NCBI GenBank assembly: GCA_964482395.1
Contig: CAYZXK010000055.1
Coordinates: 1-21,477, forward strand
Source of the DNA: CAYZXK01 sp964482395
Lineage (GTDB): Bacteria; Planctomycetota; Phycisphaerae; UBA1845; Fen-1342
Direction of reading: 5' to 3'
DNA length: 21,477 bases
Of the stretch, positions 6,511-14,425 are shown piece by piece (within the stretch, counting starts at the first letter, position 1; every line of letters starts with the position of its first letter). Below the pieces are notes generated by a model. That model saw only the letters and a program-made list of their open reading frames with translations, did no database searches and was not told the origin of the DNA. A program made the position numbers and the translations under genes.

Positions 6511-7002
6511 GTGAGCTGGGTTCGCGTTGGCATCGGGTTGATCTTGCTGGGCGTCGTCGGGGCCTGCGAGAAGGGCCCGACGGACAAGGAGCAGTCGAAC
6601 TCCGGCGGGGCTGCGGCCGCCCAGGCCCAGAGCCGCGAGTCCGGCTCGCCGTTTCATGACGTCGGATTCGAGCAGGCCTGCAAACTGGCCCAGAAGGAGG
6701 GGAAAGTGGTGATGATCGACTTCTACACCACCTGGTGCGCCCCCTGCAAGATGCTGGACCGTTTCACGTGGAACGATGAATCCGTCCGGAAGTGGCTGCG
6801 CGACCAGACCGTGGCCCTGAAGGTCAACGCCGAGAAGGAACGCGGCCTGGCCCAGCGATACCGGGTCACCGCCTACCCCACGATCGTGTTTCTCAAGCCG
6901 GACGGACAGGAGATCGGCCGCATCGAAGGCTTCCTCTGGCCGCAGCCGTTCCTGAAGGTGGCCGCCGACCGCATCGCGGGCGGTAGGTCACGGGCCGGTT
7001 GA
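6511..7002 (+). CDS. Thioredoxin-fold lipoprotein
   Basis: The 163-residue protein starts with a lipoprotein signal peptide: basic VR, a hydrophobic run GIGLILLGVV, and a lipobox VGAC with Cys 19. A low-complexity linker follows (about 20-48), then a thioredoxin fold with the redox motif WCAPC (75-79) and the cis-proline turn TAYPT (Pro 123). It is likely anchored in a membrane facing the periplasm, where it would reduce or isomerise disulfides; it resembles the Thioredoxin_7/DsbD-gamma type rather than cytosolic thioredoxin. I chose GTG 6511, ten bases after GGAGG (6496-6500), over an in-frame GTG at 6484 that would fall before the predicted transcription start. It follows copy 4 of the top6A tail. 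Confidence 0.85.
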   Translation: MSWVRVGIGLILLGVVGACEKGPTDKEQSNSGGAAAAQAQSRESGSPFHDVGFEQACKLAQKEGKVVMIDFYTTWCAPCKMLDRFTWNDESVRKWLRDQTVALKVNAEKERGLAQRYRVTAYPTIVFLKPDGQEIGRIEGFLWPQPFLKVAADRIAGGRSRAG

Positions 7003-7459
7003 CCGGCGCACACTCTTATCGGAGCCCCGGCTTGCCAAAACCCGGAGCCCACCAGAGCCCGGAGCGTGAGCGAGGGGTCAAGCGAAGCGAGCCCCGACCA
7101 CCGGAAAGGGGCCAGCGGATTGGTGGCGCTCGCCGGAGCGAGCTACCAGCGTGGCGGAGGGGCGCCAGGCTACAGTCCTGAAAGGTTACCCGAAAGCGTG
7201 TCTGGAGCGGGTGGCGCAACATGCCGAGTCGTTCGCAAAACCAGAAATGGCGTTGAGCTGCCGTCACCCCGGCCCAGACCCTGCGGGCGCCAATCCCGAC
7301 ACACCTTTGATCCAATTTTAACGGCCAGCGAATCATAGCCTAAGACAACAGACCCACCATCTGGGGCTGTGGAGTGCGGTCTGGCGCTGCGCAGCCGGCC
7401 CCACGTCGTAAGGCACGGCTGCCAGCGGCGAGTGTGGTCATAGCAGTCGGAGATTATCA
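7003..7459. other. Gene-free, palindrome-rich intergenic stretch
   Basis: No frame here has codon character or a start site that I would defend. The first 150 bases are full of GAGCG/CGAGC-type palindromes (see separate entry). The remainder, 7150-7459, gives way to less GC-rich sequence leading to the pseudopilin gene, whose ribosome binding site GGAG lies at 7449-7452. I see no convincing promoter. Confidence 0.5.
7074..7148. repeat. Cluster of interspersed palindromes
   Basis: GGGG at 7074-7077 pairs with CCCC at 7092-7095 around a purine-rich AAGCGAAGCGA. A second imperfect hairpin spans 7121-7148: TGGT, GGC bulge, GCTCG, loop CCGGAG, CGAGC, T bulge, ACCA. The words GGAGCG, GTGAGCGAGG and AGCGAAGCGAG also recur. 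The pattern resembles the short interspersed GC-rich palindromes of planctomycete genomes. It could terminate the thioredoxin transcript, but no U-tract follows. Confidence 0.5.
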
Positions 7460-8539
7460 ATGGACACGCGCCCTCGGAGCAGCATGGTATCCGGCATGAA
7501 GTTTAGAATGCGTTCGAGTGCGGACGGCGACGGGCGGCCCGGCGGGTTCACGCTGATCGAACTACTCGTGGTTGTGGCGATCATTGCCCTACTGGTATCA
7601 ATACTGCTTCCATCGCTCGGCGGCGCCCGGAGAATGGCCCGGGCGACCAAGTGCGCCGCGAACCTGCGCGACGTGGGAGTGGCGTTCTCCATGTATCTGG
7701 CCGAGAACGACGGATACTATCCGCCCTCCTATGTTTATCCCCACAACGGTTACGGGAGTTGGTCCCCCCGTGAACAGGAGCCAGGTCACCCTCACGGCTA
7801 CGCACACTGGTCCTGGTTCCTCTACAACCGCGGCGCAGTGAAGCCGCAGTTGTTCACCTGTCCGGAGATGCCCAAAGGTGGCGCACCTCGCACCAACCCC
7901 GGTGCGGACTTGGCCGACTGGGAAGGCGGGCAGGTTGATCAGACCGGCAGTGGACCACCTGGAGTACTGGAGGACAAGCAGGCGCCCCGCGTGGCCTACG
8001 TGGCCAATGCCGCAATCGTGCCCCGAAACAAGTTCACGCCTGAACTTTCCGGAAACCCGGACCGCGTGAACGTTTTGGTTAGAGACGGTCGCCTGAAGCA
8101 AGGTCGCGGGATCATCCTGGTCACAGAATTCAACAAGAGCTGGCAGACGGTGGCGGTATCCGAAGGCGGGAGCCTCCTGAGCAAGAGCCACCGGCCGGTA
8201 AATCCTTTCTGGAACATCGGTAGCGGCGCGAACGAGTATGATGCCTCGCTGGGCGGTGGCTTCACTTACGGAAGGCCGGGCGCCATCGATTATGGCCTGC
8301 TGCCCAGCGAGAAACTTGACGGCGTGGTGGGGGTCATCGATGGGTCGGTCGGCCCGGAGATCAACGTTGTCGGCAGGCACCATCCCGGTGGAGACAAGTT
8401 AGGCGGGACCACGCACTTCCTGTATGTGGATGGCAGCGTGGCCCGCAAAACGATTCTGGAGACGATGAAGAAGCGCGAGTGGGGAACCGAATACTACAGC
8501 CTGTCGGGCGGCCACACGGAAGTCCTGGTGGGTCAATAG
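7460..8539 (+). CDS. Type II secretion pseudopilin-like protein
   Basis: The 359-residue protein carries a class III (type IV pilin-like) signal: a charged leader ending in Gly 29, then FTLIELLVVVAIIALLVSI with Glu at mature position 5. The prepilin peptidase would cut after Gly 29 and methylate Phe 30. After the hydrophobic helix and an amphipathic stretch (GGARRMARATKCAANLRDVG) comes a long globular domain, ending in HHPGGDKLGGTTHFLYVDGSV, the H-x-D-G signature shared by the very large pseudopilin families of Planctomycetes and related phyla. Such proteins are far longer than GspG and are usually present in dozens of copies. ATG 7460 is chosen because GGAG lies seven bases upstream; ATGs a few codons later are possible. 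It may work with the secreted protein encoded next. Confidence 0.88.
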   Translation: MDTRPRSSMVSGMKFRMRSSADGDGRPGGFTLIELLVVVAIIALLVSILLPSLGGARRMARATKCAANLRDVGVAFSMYLAENDGYYPPSYVYPHNGYGSWSPREQEPGHPHGYAHWSWFLYNRGAVKPQLFTCPEMPKGGAPRTNPGADLADWEGGQVDQTGSGPPGVLEDKQAPRVAYVANAAIVPRNKFTPELSGNPDRVNVLVRDGRLKQGRGIILVTEFNKSWQTVAVSEGGSLLSKSHRPVNPFWNIGSGANEYDASLGGGFTYGRPGAIDYGLLPSEKLDGVVGVIDGSVGPEINVVGRHHPGGDKLGGTTHFLYVDGSVARKTILETMKKREWGTEYYSLSGGHTEVLVGQ

Positions 8540-8584
8540 CCGGAAGGCCGATTCCGCTGCTGAGTACCCTTTGACCTAGCCGGG

Positions 8585-8613
8585 TTCAGCGCCGCGCTGA
8601 AAGCAGCGCTGAA
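8585..8613. repeat. TTCAGCGC / GCGCTGAA inverted-repeat cluster
   Basis: One arm, TTCAGCGC (8585-8592), is followed by two identical complementary arms, GCGCTGAA at 8594-8601 and 8606-8613. The first pair forms a 17-base near-perfect palindrome, the second an 8-bp stem with a 13-base loop, so the two structures are mutually exclusive. Placed 112 bases before the next start codon, it could be an operator, an attenuator or part of a terminator for the upstream gene. No U-tract follows. The rest of 8540-8724 shows only the AAGGAGG ribosome binding site (8709-8715). Confidence 0.5.
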
Positions 8614-8724
8614 CAGGAGTGCGGAGGGTCCGTGCCGAGGGCTGATGGAATCTTAGCGGCTCTGGCGAAGCGGTGACTAGTTCGGAAAGCAGAAACCGGA
8701 AAAACCCTAAGGAGGAATCGAAAG

Positions 8725-11475
8725 ATGTACAGGGCAAGCGCGATCTGTGTCGGTATCGGGCTCTTGCTGGCAAGCCTGCCTGCGTCGGATGCTCTTGGGC
8801 AGCCCCAGCAGGTTAACATCGCGGGCGCGACATTGTTCGTGAACTTCTTCACCAAGCCCGCGTCAACCAACGACTTCATTAACGTGGACGGCGACCAGGC
8901 CTGGGTGGACATCACTCCCCCCTACGTGTATGACGATTGCCAGTGGGTACCGTTCAAGGGGTACTACCCGTACCCGTGCGACTTCGTGTCGTATGTTGAT
9001 CAACTGGCTCCATCGTTTGACCCGCCAGGATCATGCAGCTTCCCGGATACTGCCTGGTGGATCGTCAACTACCGCGGCGTTGGGTCGGGCAACGGACTGG
9101 CCGAGCTGCGTGACTTCGAGCTGAACGGAGTCATACCGCAGACCCCTCCGTCAGACTATGGCTACATCAACACCATCAAGTATGCGGAACTCGGAGCGTG
9201 TATCGGCGTGCCCGGTTGCGGCCCGAGGCACCCGAACTGCACCCCGCTAAGCTGGGAGCAAACCTCGATCGACATAGCGGTCATGGACGTCCCGACGACT
9301 TGGTTCGTCACGCAGCCTGGGACGCCGGCCTACAACCGCAAGCCGGGCGAGCCCGGCTACGGGTCGAACCCGACGACTTCGTGGTGCTGCTGCCCGGGGA
9401 GCGAGAGCAACAAGCTCAAGAGCTTGTGCGACCCCAGCAACCCCAACAATTGCCTAAACATCAACGTGAGCAATCCGGACAACCGGACGGTGTTCGACAC
9501 CCCGATCGCGTGGGTGCCGATTGCTTTCATCGCCAACCGTGGCGCGATTCAGTCCGACAGCGGCTGTCCGCCACATAAATGCGTCAAGGAAAGCGAACTG
9601 CGGTACTTGTTTCTGACCGGGCGCATGCCAACCGGCGAGAACCTGGTAGCCGCCACGCGCGACGCAGGGTCCGGTACACGTAACGGCGCCATGAACAGTA
9701 TTTGCGTCGACCCGAGCTGGGGCCGAGGTGACAACTGCGGCAAGAAGCATAGCAAAACCAAGTACAACCTGCTGGGCCGGCATTTTCTGGCCAACAACTG
9801 CGGCGGCTCGAGCGAGATGGAGGACGCGGTCAAGAATCACCGGCTGGCGATCGGCTACACCGGACTGGCCGGCAGCAGCCGTGCCGTCGGCGATGCCATG
9901 GCGGGCAAGTACGAGATCCTGGGCATGATCTACGACGAGCGCGGCGGCACGCAATGCGTCCGTCCGACTATTCACAACATCTTGTACAACTGCGACCCGG
10001 ACACGGGGTACCTGATCGGGGGCGACGAGACCTTCGCCACCGTCGGTGATCCGTTCGAGACCGACCCGAACAGCCCGGCCTATATGGCCAATCAGCACGC
10101 CGCGGACTACCTGCGCAACCTGCTGGCCAGCATCGCTGCGACCATTGAAGTGCCGGGCGGTCCGGAGAGCTACTTCATGCCGGGCGAGCTGCTGGCCAAA
10201 GACTACTTCCTCCAGCCCTCGCTGACCTGCCGGCCCGATCCCCTCAATCCCTGCGACTTTGTGGCCAACCCGCTGCTCAACCCCGAGCTGCGCGACTGGA
10301 CGGAGGATCACAACGGTCTGGGCGTCGGCCGCGACTGCCCGACCTTCGGCGAGTTCAGTAGCTTGTATGTAGTCCCCGTGCGGGCTAAGGCCAGCGACTA
10401 CACCCTGCCTGACTTCAACCCCCCCGGCATCGTCTGGCCCAAGCCCGGCGACCCCGGCTATCAGCCGCCCTGTCCGTGCTGCTACCCCCCGGATGGCTAC
10501 TACAGCGACGGAGGAAACGGCACGTACTACAAGAATATTGGCGGCACCAACGTAGGTGCCCCGCTGGCCCAGTCAAACTGGTTGGCCGGCGATTTCAATC
10601 AGGACGGCCGGCGTAACCTCAACGACATCCCGGCCATGATGGCGGCGATCTACGATCGGTTCGTGCTCAACCCGCTGTGGGACTGTGCTGATCCGAACAA
10701 TTTGAATATCAACCCCAACGGGCAAGGTTACCCCTGGACGACGTACAAGACCTACGTACCCCACGCCCCCAACAACCTCTGCCTGGATATCATCGGCGAC
10801 TTCAATGGCGACGGCAACTTCGACTGTCGCGACGTCCGCTACTTCTGCGATGGCCTGGCTCTGGTGGAGGGTGACCAGTGCAAGCTGCATCGCTGGGACG
10901 CGTTCAAACTGGTGGACGACACCTGGTTTGCCTTGACCGGCGACGAAAACTACTTCAACACGACGATCTACGACTGCGACGGCAACCTGCGGCCGTGGGT
11001 CCGCGGCGCATCGGCTGCCGACGTGGCCGGGGCAACTTGCGTGGCCCCGGGCGCGGCACCTTGCGGCTATGACTGCAAGGTCGATTGCGCAGACGCGCAG
11101 TACGTCGACGCTAATTTCGGAGCCTGGCATAACCTCAGCGATGCCGTCAAGATGGACCTGAGCTGCGATCTCACCAACGACAACGTCGTGGATTGCTGCG
11201 ATGCGCTAGTGATCCAGAACCTGATGGGCTGCACCTGCCCGGGCCTGGTTAATCCGTGCCACTGCACTGGCGACATGAACTGCGACGGGCAGATCAACTT
11301 CTCTGATATCAACCCGTTCGTGCAGTACATGGCGAACTACTCCCTGTGGCAGTCACTGTACCCCTGCTGCAATTCGAGGAACGGCGACATCAACGGCGAC
11401 GGAAGCTACCCGTCGTTCAAGGACATCAACGTTTTTGTCACGTTGATCCAGCAGTACAGCGGCCCCTGTCCATAG
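8725..11475 (+). CDS. Secreted PstS-like binding domain with dockerin/EF-hand repeats
   Basis: This 916-residue protein has a classical signal peptide (MYRAS then a hydrophobic core, likely cut near A-L-G/Q at about 25). The mature part begins QVNIAGATLFVNFF, like the ligand-binding start of PstS. The segment TRDAGSGTRNGAM (about 311-323) matches the R-x-A-G-S-G-T-R anion-binding loop of phosphate-binding proteins, and AIGYTGLAGSSRA (about 375-387) fits the same fold. The C-terminal third holds calcium-loop repeats of dockerin/EF-hand type: GDFNQDGRRNLNDI (about 622), GDFNGDGNFDCRDV (691), CDLTNDNVVDCCDA (814), GDMNCDGQINFSDI (849) and GDINGDGSYPSFKDI (887). It is cysteine-rich throughout, implying export and disulfides. 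The start is fixed by AAGGAGG ten bases upstream of ATG. The likely role is cell-surface or extracellular binding of phosphate or another oxyanion; the substrate is inferred. Confidence 0.82.
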   Translation: MYRASAICVGIGLLLASLPASDALGQPQQVNIAGATLFVNFFTKPASTNDFINVDGDQAWVDITPPYVYDDCQWVPFKGYYPYPCDFVSYVDQLAPSFDPPGSCSFPDTAWWIVNYRGVGSGNGLAELRDFELNGVIPQTPPSDYGYINTIKYAELGACIGVPGCGPRHPNCTPLSWEQTSIDIAVMDVPTTWFVTQPGTPAYNRKPGEPGYGSNPTTSWCCCPGSESNKLKSLCDPSNPNNCLNINVSNPDNRTVFDTPIAWVPIAFIANRGAIQSDSGCPPHKCVKESELRYLFLTGRMPTGENLVAATRDAGSGTRNGAMNSICVDPSWGRGDNCGKKHSKTKYNLLGRHFLANNCGGSSEMEDAVKNHRLAIGYTGLAGSSRAVGDAMAGKYEILGMIYDERGGTQCVRPTIHNILYNCDPDTGYLIGGDETFATVGDPFETDPNSPAYMANQHAADYLRNLLASIAATIEVPGGPESYFMPGELLAKDYFLQPSLTCRPDPLNPCDFVANPLLNPELRDWTEDHNGLGVGRDCPTFGEFSSLYVVPVRAKASDYTLPDFNPPGIVWPKPGDPGYQPPCPCCYPPDGYYSDGGNGTYYKNIGGTNVGAPLAQSNWLAGDFNQDGRRNLNDIPAMMAAIYDRFVLNPLWDCADPNNLNINPNGQGYPWTTYKTYVPHAPNNLCLDIIGDFNGDGNFDCRDVRYFCDGLALVEGDQCKLHRWDAFKLVDDTWFALTGDENYFNTTIYDCDGNLRPWVRGASAADVAGATCVAPGAAPCGYDCKVDCADAQYVDANFGAWHNLSDAVKMDLSCDLTNDNVVDCCDALVIQNLMGCTCPGLVNPCHCTGDMNCDGQINFSDINPFVQYMANYSLWQSLYPCCNSRNGDINGDGSYPSFKDINVFVTLIQQYSGPCP

Positions 11476-11488
11476 TCCGCGGGCGACC

Positions 11489-11594
11489 GTAGCGCCGGGA
11501 CGCCGGATTCGGAGGTCCGGCGCTCCCGGCGCGGTGAGCCCTTTTGCGGAGGGGGCGGTAGCGCCGGGATCCCGGATTCGGAGGTCCCGGCGCT
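11489..11594. repeat. Two tandem copies of a long palindromic repeat
   Basis: Copy 1 (11489-11524) and copy 2 (11558-11594) share about 36 bases, including AGCGCCGGGA, CGGATTCGGAGGT and CGGCGCT, and are spaced 69 bases start to start. In copy 2 the arms AGCGCCGGGA (11560-11569) and TCCCGGCGCT (11585-11594) are perfect 10-bp complements around a 15-base loop; copy 1 has lost one base in the right arm. They begin 13 bases after the stop of the secreted-protein gene and probably form strong hairpins at its mRNA 3' end. The match between copies extends through the loop, as expected for a dispersed repeat family rather than a simple terminator. Confidence 0.8.
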
Positions 11595-11656
11595 GCTTAC
11601 TTGAGCACCGTGAGCAGTTTTTGGGCGGACCGCTAGGCATTCGGGCCGGATCCCCC

Positions 11657-11662
11657 TATGCT
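11657..11662 (+). promoter_or_regulatory. TATGCT -10-like element of the murI operon
   Basis: TATGCT lies 40 bases before the murI start codon. GGCCGGAT stands five bases upstream of CTATGCT, as it does (one base further away) before the thioredoxin gene. A -35 is not clear: TAGGCA, 17 bases upstream, is poor. This would drive the six-gene run from murI to ligA. Confidence 0.45.
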
Positions 11663-11702
11663 TTGAGCCGGCGCTCCGACCGGGGCAGTCAAGGAGGATG
11701 TC

Positions 11703-12545
11703 ATGCCCGGTGGACTGATCGGGGTATTCGATTCCGGCCTGGGCGGACTATCGGTGGTCCGGCACCTGCGACAGCTTCTGCCGCGGGAAGACCTGGTCTA
11801 CTTCGGGGACACGGCCCGGGTTCCGTATGGCACCAAGACCCGTCCGACGGTGGTACAGTTTGCACTGGAAACGGCCGGCTTTCTGCTGCAATTCAACCCG
11901 AAACTGATTGTGGCGGCCTGCAACACGGCCAGCGCACTGGCGCTGGACGTGCTGGCCCGGGAGCTGCCGGTGCCGGTGATCGGGGTGGTTGAGCCTGGTG
12001 CGCGGGCAGCGGTCCGACTGGCCCAGGGACGTCCGATCGCGGTGATCGGGACGGAGGCCACTATCGCCAGTCAGGCATACCTGAAAGCCATCCGCAAGTT
12101 GGCGCCCGACCAGCCGGTGATTGCCCGGGCCTGCCCGCTGCTGGTGCCGCTGGTGGAGGAGGGCCGGGACAGCGACGACCCGATCGTGAGGCTGGCCGTG
12201 CAGACCTATCTGGAGCCGCTGCGGGCGGAGGCGCCCGGGGCAATCGTGCTGGGCTGCACCCACTACCCGCTGCTTCGGCAGGCCATCGCCGCCGTGCTGG
12301 GGCCGTCCATTCACATCGTCGACAGCGGACGTGAAACCTCGCTGGCCGTCCAGCGGCATCTGACGGAGCAGGGCAGCTTGAGCCGGTCAGACCGACCCGG
12401 TAGCATGCGGTGTTACGTGAGCGATAATCCGGCGCGGTTTCGGCAGGTGGGATCGAGGTTCCTGAATGAGGTTATTGAACAAGTCGAGCTGGTCGAACCA
12501 GAGCAATATGTCGGACTGCCCCGACTGGCTGGCAGGCCGAGCTGA
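11703..12545 (+). CDS. murI: Glutamate racemase
   Basis: This cytosolic enzyme interconverts L- and D-glutamate, supplying D-Glu for the second position of the peptidoglycan stem peptide. The 280-residue protein has all family marks: FDSGLGGLSV with catalytic Asp 10, VYFGDTARVPYG, the first catalytic cysteine in AACNTAS (Cys 73), and the second in LGCTHYPLL (Cys 185), followed by the D-S-G of VDSGRETS. Length is normal. ATG 11703 follows AAGGAGG (11691-11697) by five bases; an ATG at 11698 is too close to that site. It is the first gene of a dense plus-strand operon. Its 3' end overlaps the next gene by 80 bases if that gene uses the start with the better ribosome binding site. Confidence 0.96.
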   Translation: MPGGLIGVFDSGLGGLSVVRHLRQLLPREDLVYFGDTARVPYGTKTRPTVVQFALETAGFLLQFNPKLIVAACNTASALALDVLARELPVPVIGVVEPGARAAVRLAQGRPIAVIGTEATIASQAYLKAIRKLAPDQPVIARACPLLVPLVEEGRDSDDPIVRLAVQTYLEPLRAEAPGAIVLGCTHYPLLRQAIAAVLGPSIHIVDSGRETSLAVQRHLTEQGSLSRSDRPGSMRCYVSDNPARFRQVGSRFLNEVIEQVELVEPEQYVGLPRLAGRPS

Positions 12546-13419
12546 CCGGAACAAACCGCCCGGGCCCCGCGCCCGGGCGGGGCGCTGGATCGCGGCGGCT
12601 TTGCTGATCCTGATCGTGGCGGCAGTGCCGGCGTGCAAGAACCAGACCATCGACGCCAAGCTGGACGCGGGTTTCAAGAAGCTCTTTGCGCCCCGGAAGA
12701 CGCCACAGCAGTACATGCTGATCGCGGTATCTTCGGATGACCCGGACGCCCGCCGGGACGCGGTGGCGCAGATCTCCAAGAGCAAACAATATGACCGCGA
12801 GTGGGCGATCAAAGGTTTTGTGGCCATCGCGCTGCTGGAGAGTGAGCCGCAGACCCGCTGTGTGGCGATCCGAGCTTTGGCTCGCACCGGCGACCCGCGA
12901 GCGACCGAAACGGCCCTGAAGATCCTCAATTACAACGACTATCCGCCGCAGGAGGTCTGGCCGCCGGTGGCCTTGTGTCGCTGGGACGCGACCAACGCCC
13001 TGGCGGACCTGCTGGCGGCGGGCAAGGTTCCCGAGGAGTACCGCGAGCCGGTCTTCAAGACATTGCTGGACCGGCTGCGGTGGGACCCGGATCGGCACAC
13101 CCGGATCGCCGCTGCTCGCGGGTTGGCCTGGTACCCGGAGCCGCAGACGGTTTCGGCGCTGATCGAGGGGTTGCGGGACGCGGATTTCGCGGTTGCCCAC
13201 CAGTGCGAGGAATCGCTGGTTCAGTTGACCGGCCGGACTCACGACGCCAATCCGCTGGCGTGGGAAGAATGGCTGGCGGCCAACGGCGAGACCGTCTTCG
13301 CTCATGCCGGCGAGATCCCGGAGTCCCGTCGACCGCCCTACCGGAACCAGTGGGAGAAAAGCTGGTACGACACCAAGGAGCTGATTCGTTGGCTGTGGCC
13401 GGGATCGAAGGAAGAATGA
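12466..13419 (+). CDS. HEAT-repeat lipoprotein or membrane-anchored protein
   Basis: The 317-residue protein has an unusually long basic N-terminus, then the hydrophobic run WIAAALLILIVAAV and a lipobox-like VPAC (Cys 57). The exported part contains helical HEAT/PBS-type repeats: DDPDARRDAVAQI (about 90), ETRC-like VAIRALARTGDPRATETALKIL (about 133-155), then HTRIAAARGLAWYPEPQTVSALIEGL. It ends in a Trp-rich tail (NQWEKSWYDTKELIRWLW). It is probably a periplasmic scaffold; no enzymatic motif is visible. ATG 12466 has GAGG seven bases upstream but lies 80 bases inside murI. ATG 12508 would give a more ordinary leader but has no ribosome binding site. The stop is 34 bases before the dehydrogenase start. 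Confidence 0.75.
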   Translation: MRLLNKSSWSNQSNMSDCPDWLAGRADRNKPPGPRARAGRWIAAALLILIVAAVPACKNQTIDAKLDAGFKKLFAPRKTPQQYMLIAVSSDDPDARRDAVAQISKSKQYDREWAIKGFVAIALLESEPQTRCVAIRALARTGDPRATETALKILNYNDYPPQEVWPPVALCRWDATNALADLLAAGKVPEEYREPVFKTLLDRLRWDPDRHTRIAAARGLAWYPEPQTVSALIEGLRDADFAVAHQCEESLVQLTGRTHDANPLAWEEWLAANGETVFAHAGEIPESRRPPYRNQWEKSWYDTKELIRWLWPGSKEE

Positions 13420-13453
13420 CCATCCGCCGACCTGGCCGGGCGGGAGCAGCGGC

Positions 13454-14425
13454 GTGCGGGCGCTGATCGTCGGACCGGACCAGCCAGCTCGGGTCCGTTT
13501 CACCCCTGATTATCCCCAACCGAGTCCGGCCGCCGACGAAGTGCTCATCCGGGTCACTCTAGCCGGCATCTGCGCGACCGACCTGGAGATTGCCCGGGGA
13601 TACCTGCACTTTGCCGGCGTGCTTGGCCACGAGTTCGTGGGGACGGTAGTCGAGGGGGCATCGCATCTGGTCGGGCGACGGGTTGTGGCGGAGATCAATT
13701 GCCCCTGCCGGCAATGTGAGATGTGCCGGGGCGGACTGCCGAATCATTGCCTGCGGCGGACGGTGGTGGGCATCGCCGGGCGGGATGGCGCGTTCGCTGA
13801 CTACCTGACGGTCCCGGCTGCGAACTGTCACCTGGTGGCGGACCAGATCAGCGACCGGCAAGCGGTCTTCGTCGAGCCCCTGGCGGCGGCGGCACATGTG
13901 CTGGATGCAGCCGAAATCGGGCCCGGCAGGCGGGCCGCCGTGCTGGGGACCGGCCGGCTGGGACTGCTGGTGGCTCAAGTGCTCGCGGACACCGGCTGCG
14001 AGCTGGAGGTCATCGGGCGGAATCCGCGCACGATCGATTTTTGCCGCCGACGCGGCCTGAAGGTCGCCGCCGCCCCTGAGTCTGGCGTGAGCGGCCGGTA
14101 CGACGTGGTAGTGGAATGCACGGGCTGCGCCGACGGTCTGCGGCTGGCCCTCGGCCTGTGCCGACCGTGCGGGACGATCGTGCTGAAGAGCACCTATGCC
14201 GACGCGGCCACGGTCGACCTGGCACCGCTGGTAGTCAATGAGATCCGCCTGGCAGGTAACCGCTGCGGATCGTTCCCGCGGGCCCTGCGACTGCTGGCCG
14301 AGCACCGGGTCGAGGTGGACGAGCTGGTGACCGCGGAATATGCCCTGGAGGAGGGAGTCGCGGCCCTGGAGGCCGCGGCGCGGGCAGAAAACATCAAGGT
14401 GCTCCTGCGGCCCGGTGGTCCATGA
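13454..14425 (+). CDS. Zinc-dependent medium-chain alcohol dehydrogenase
   Basis: This is a 323-residue MDR-superfamily oxidoreductase. Catalytic zinc ligands are visible at Cys 40 (AGICATDLE), His 59-Glu 60 (GHEF) and Glu 141 (VEPLAAA). The structural zinc lobe is complete: C85-x2-C88-x2-C91-x7-C99. The Rossmann fold starts at VLGTGRLGLLVAQ (about 163-175). It would oxidise an alcohol or polyol with NAD(P)+; the substrate cannot be read from the sequence. GTG 13454 follows GGGAG by about seven bases. Its stop overlaps the next gene's ATG by four bases, so it is coupled to pgeF. At 323 residues it is a little shorter than the usual 340-350. Confidence 0.88.
   Translation: MRALIVGPDQPARVRFTPDYPQPSPAADEVLIRVTLAGICATDLEIARGYLHFAGVLGHEFVGTVVEGASHLVGRRVVAEINCPCRQCEMCRGGLPNHCLRRTVVGIAGRDGAFADYLTVPAANCHLVADQISDRQAVFVEPLAAAAHVLDAAEIGPGRRAAVLGTGRLGLLVAQVLADTGCELEVIGRNPRTIDFCRRRGLKVAAAPESGVSGRYDVVVECTGCADGLRLALGLCRPCGTIVLKSTYADAATVDLAPLVVNEIRLAGNRCGSFPRALRLLAEHRVEVDELVTAEYALEEGVAALEAAARAENIKVLLRPGGP

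Noticed and set aside
7021..7150. CRISPR array
   Set aside because: The repeated words are short, irregularly spaced and palindromic; there are no uniform repeats and spacers.
7066..7338. 90-codon plus-strand open frame in the intergenic stretch
   Set aside because: Overlaps the palindrome cluster, has no ribosome binding site and no sensible protein character.
11534..11992. 152-codon plus-strand open frame spanning the palindromes and murI start
   Set aside because: It is out of frame with murI and covers the repeat region; a by-product of GC-rich sequence.
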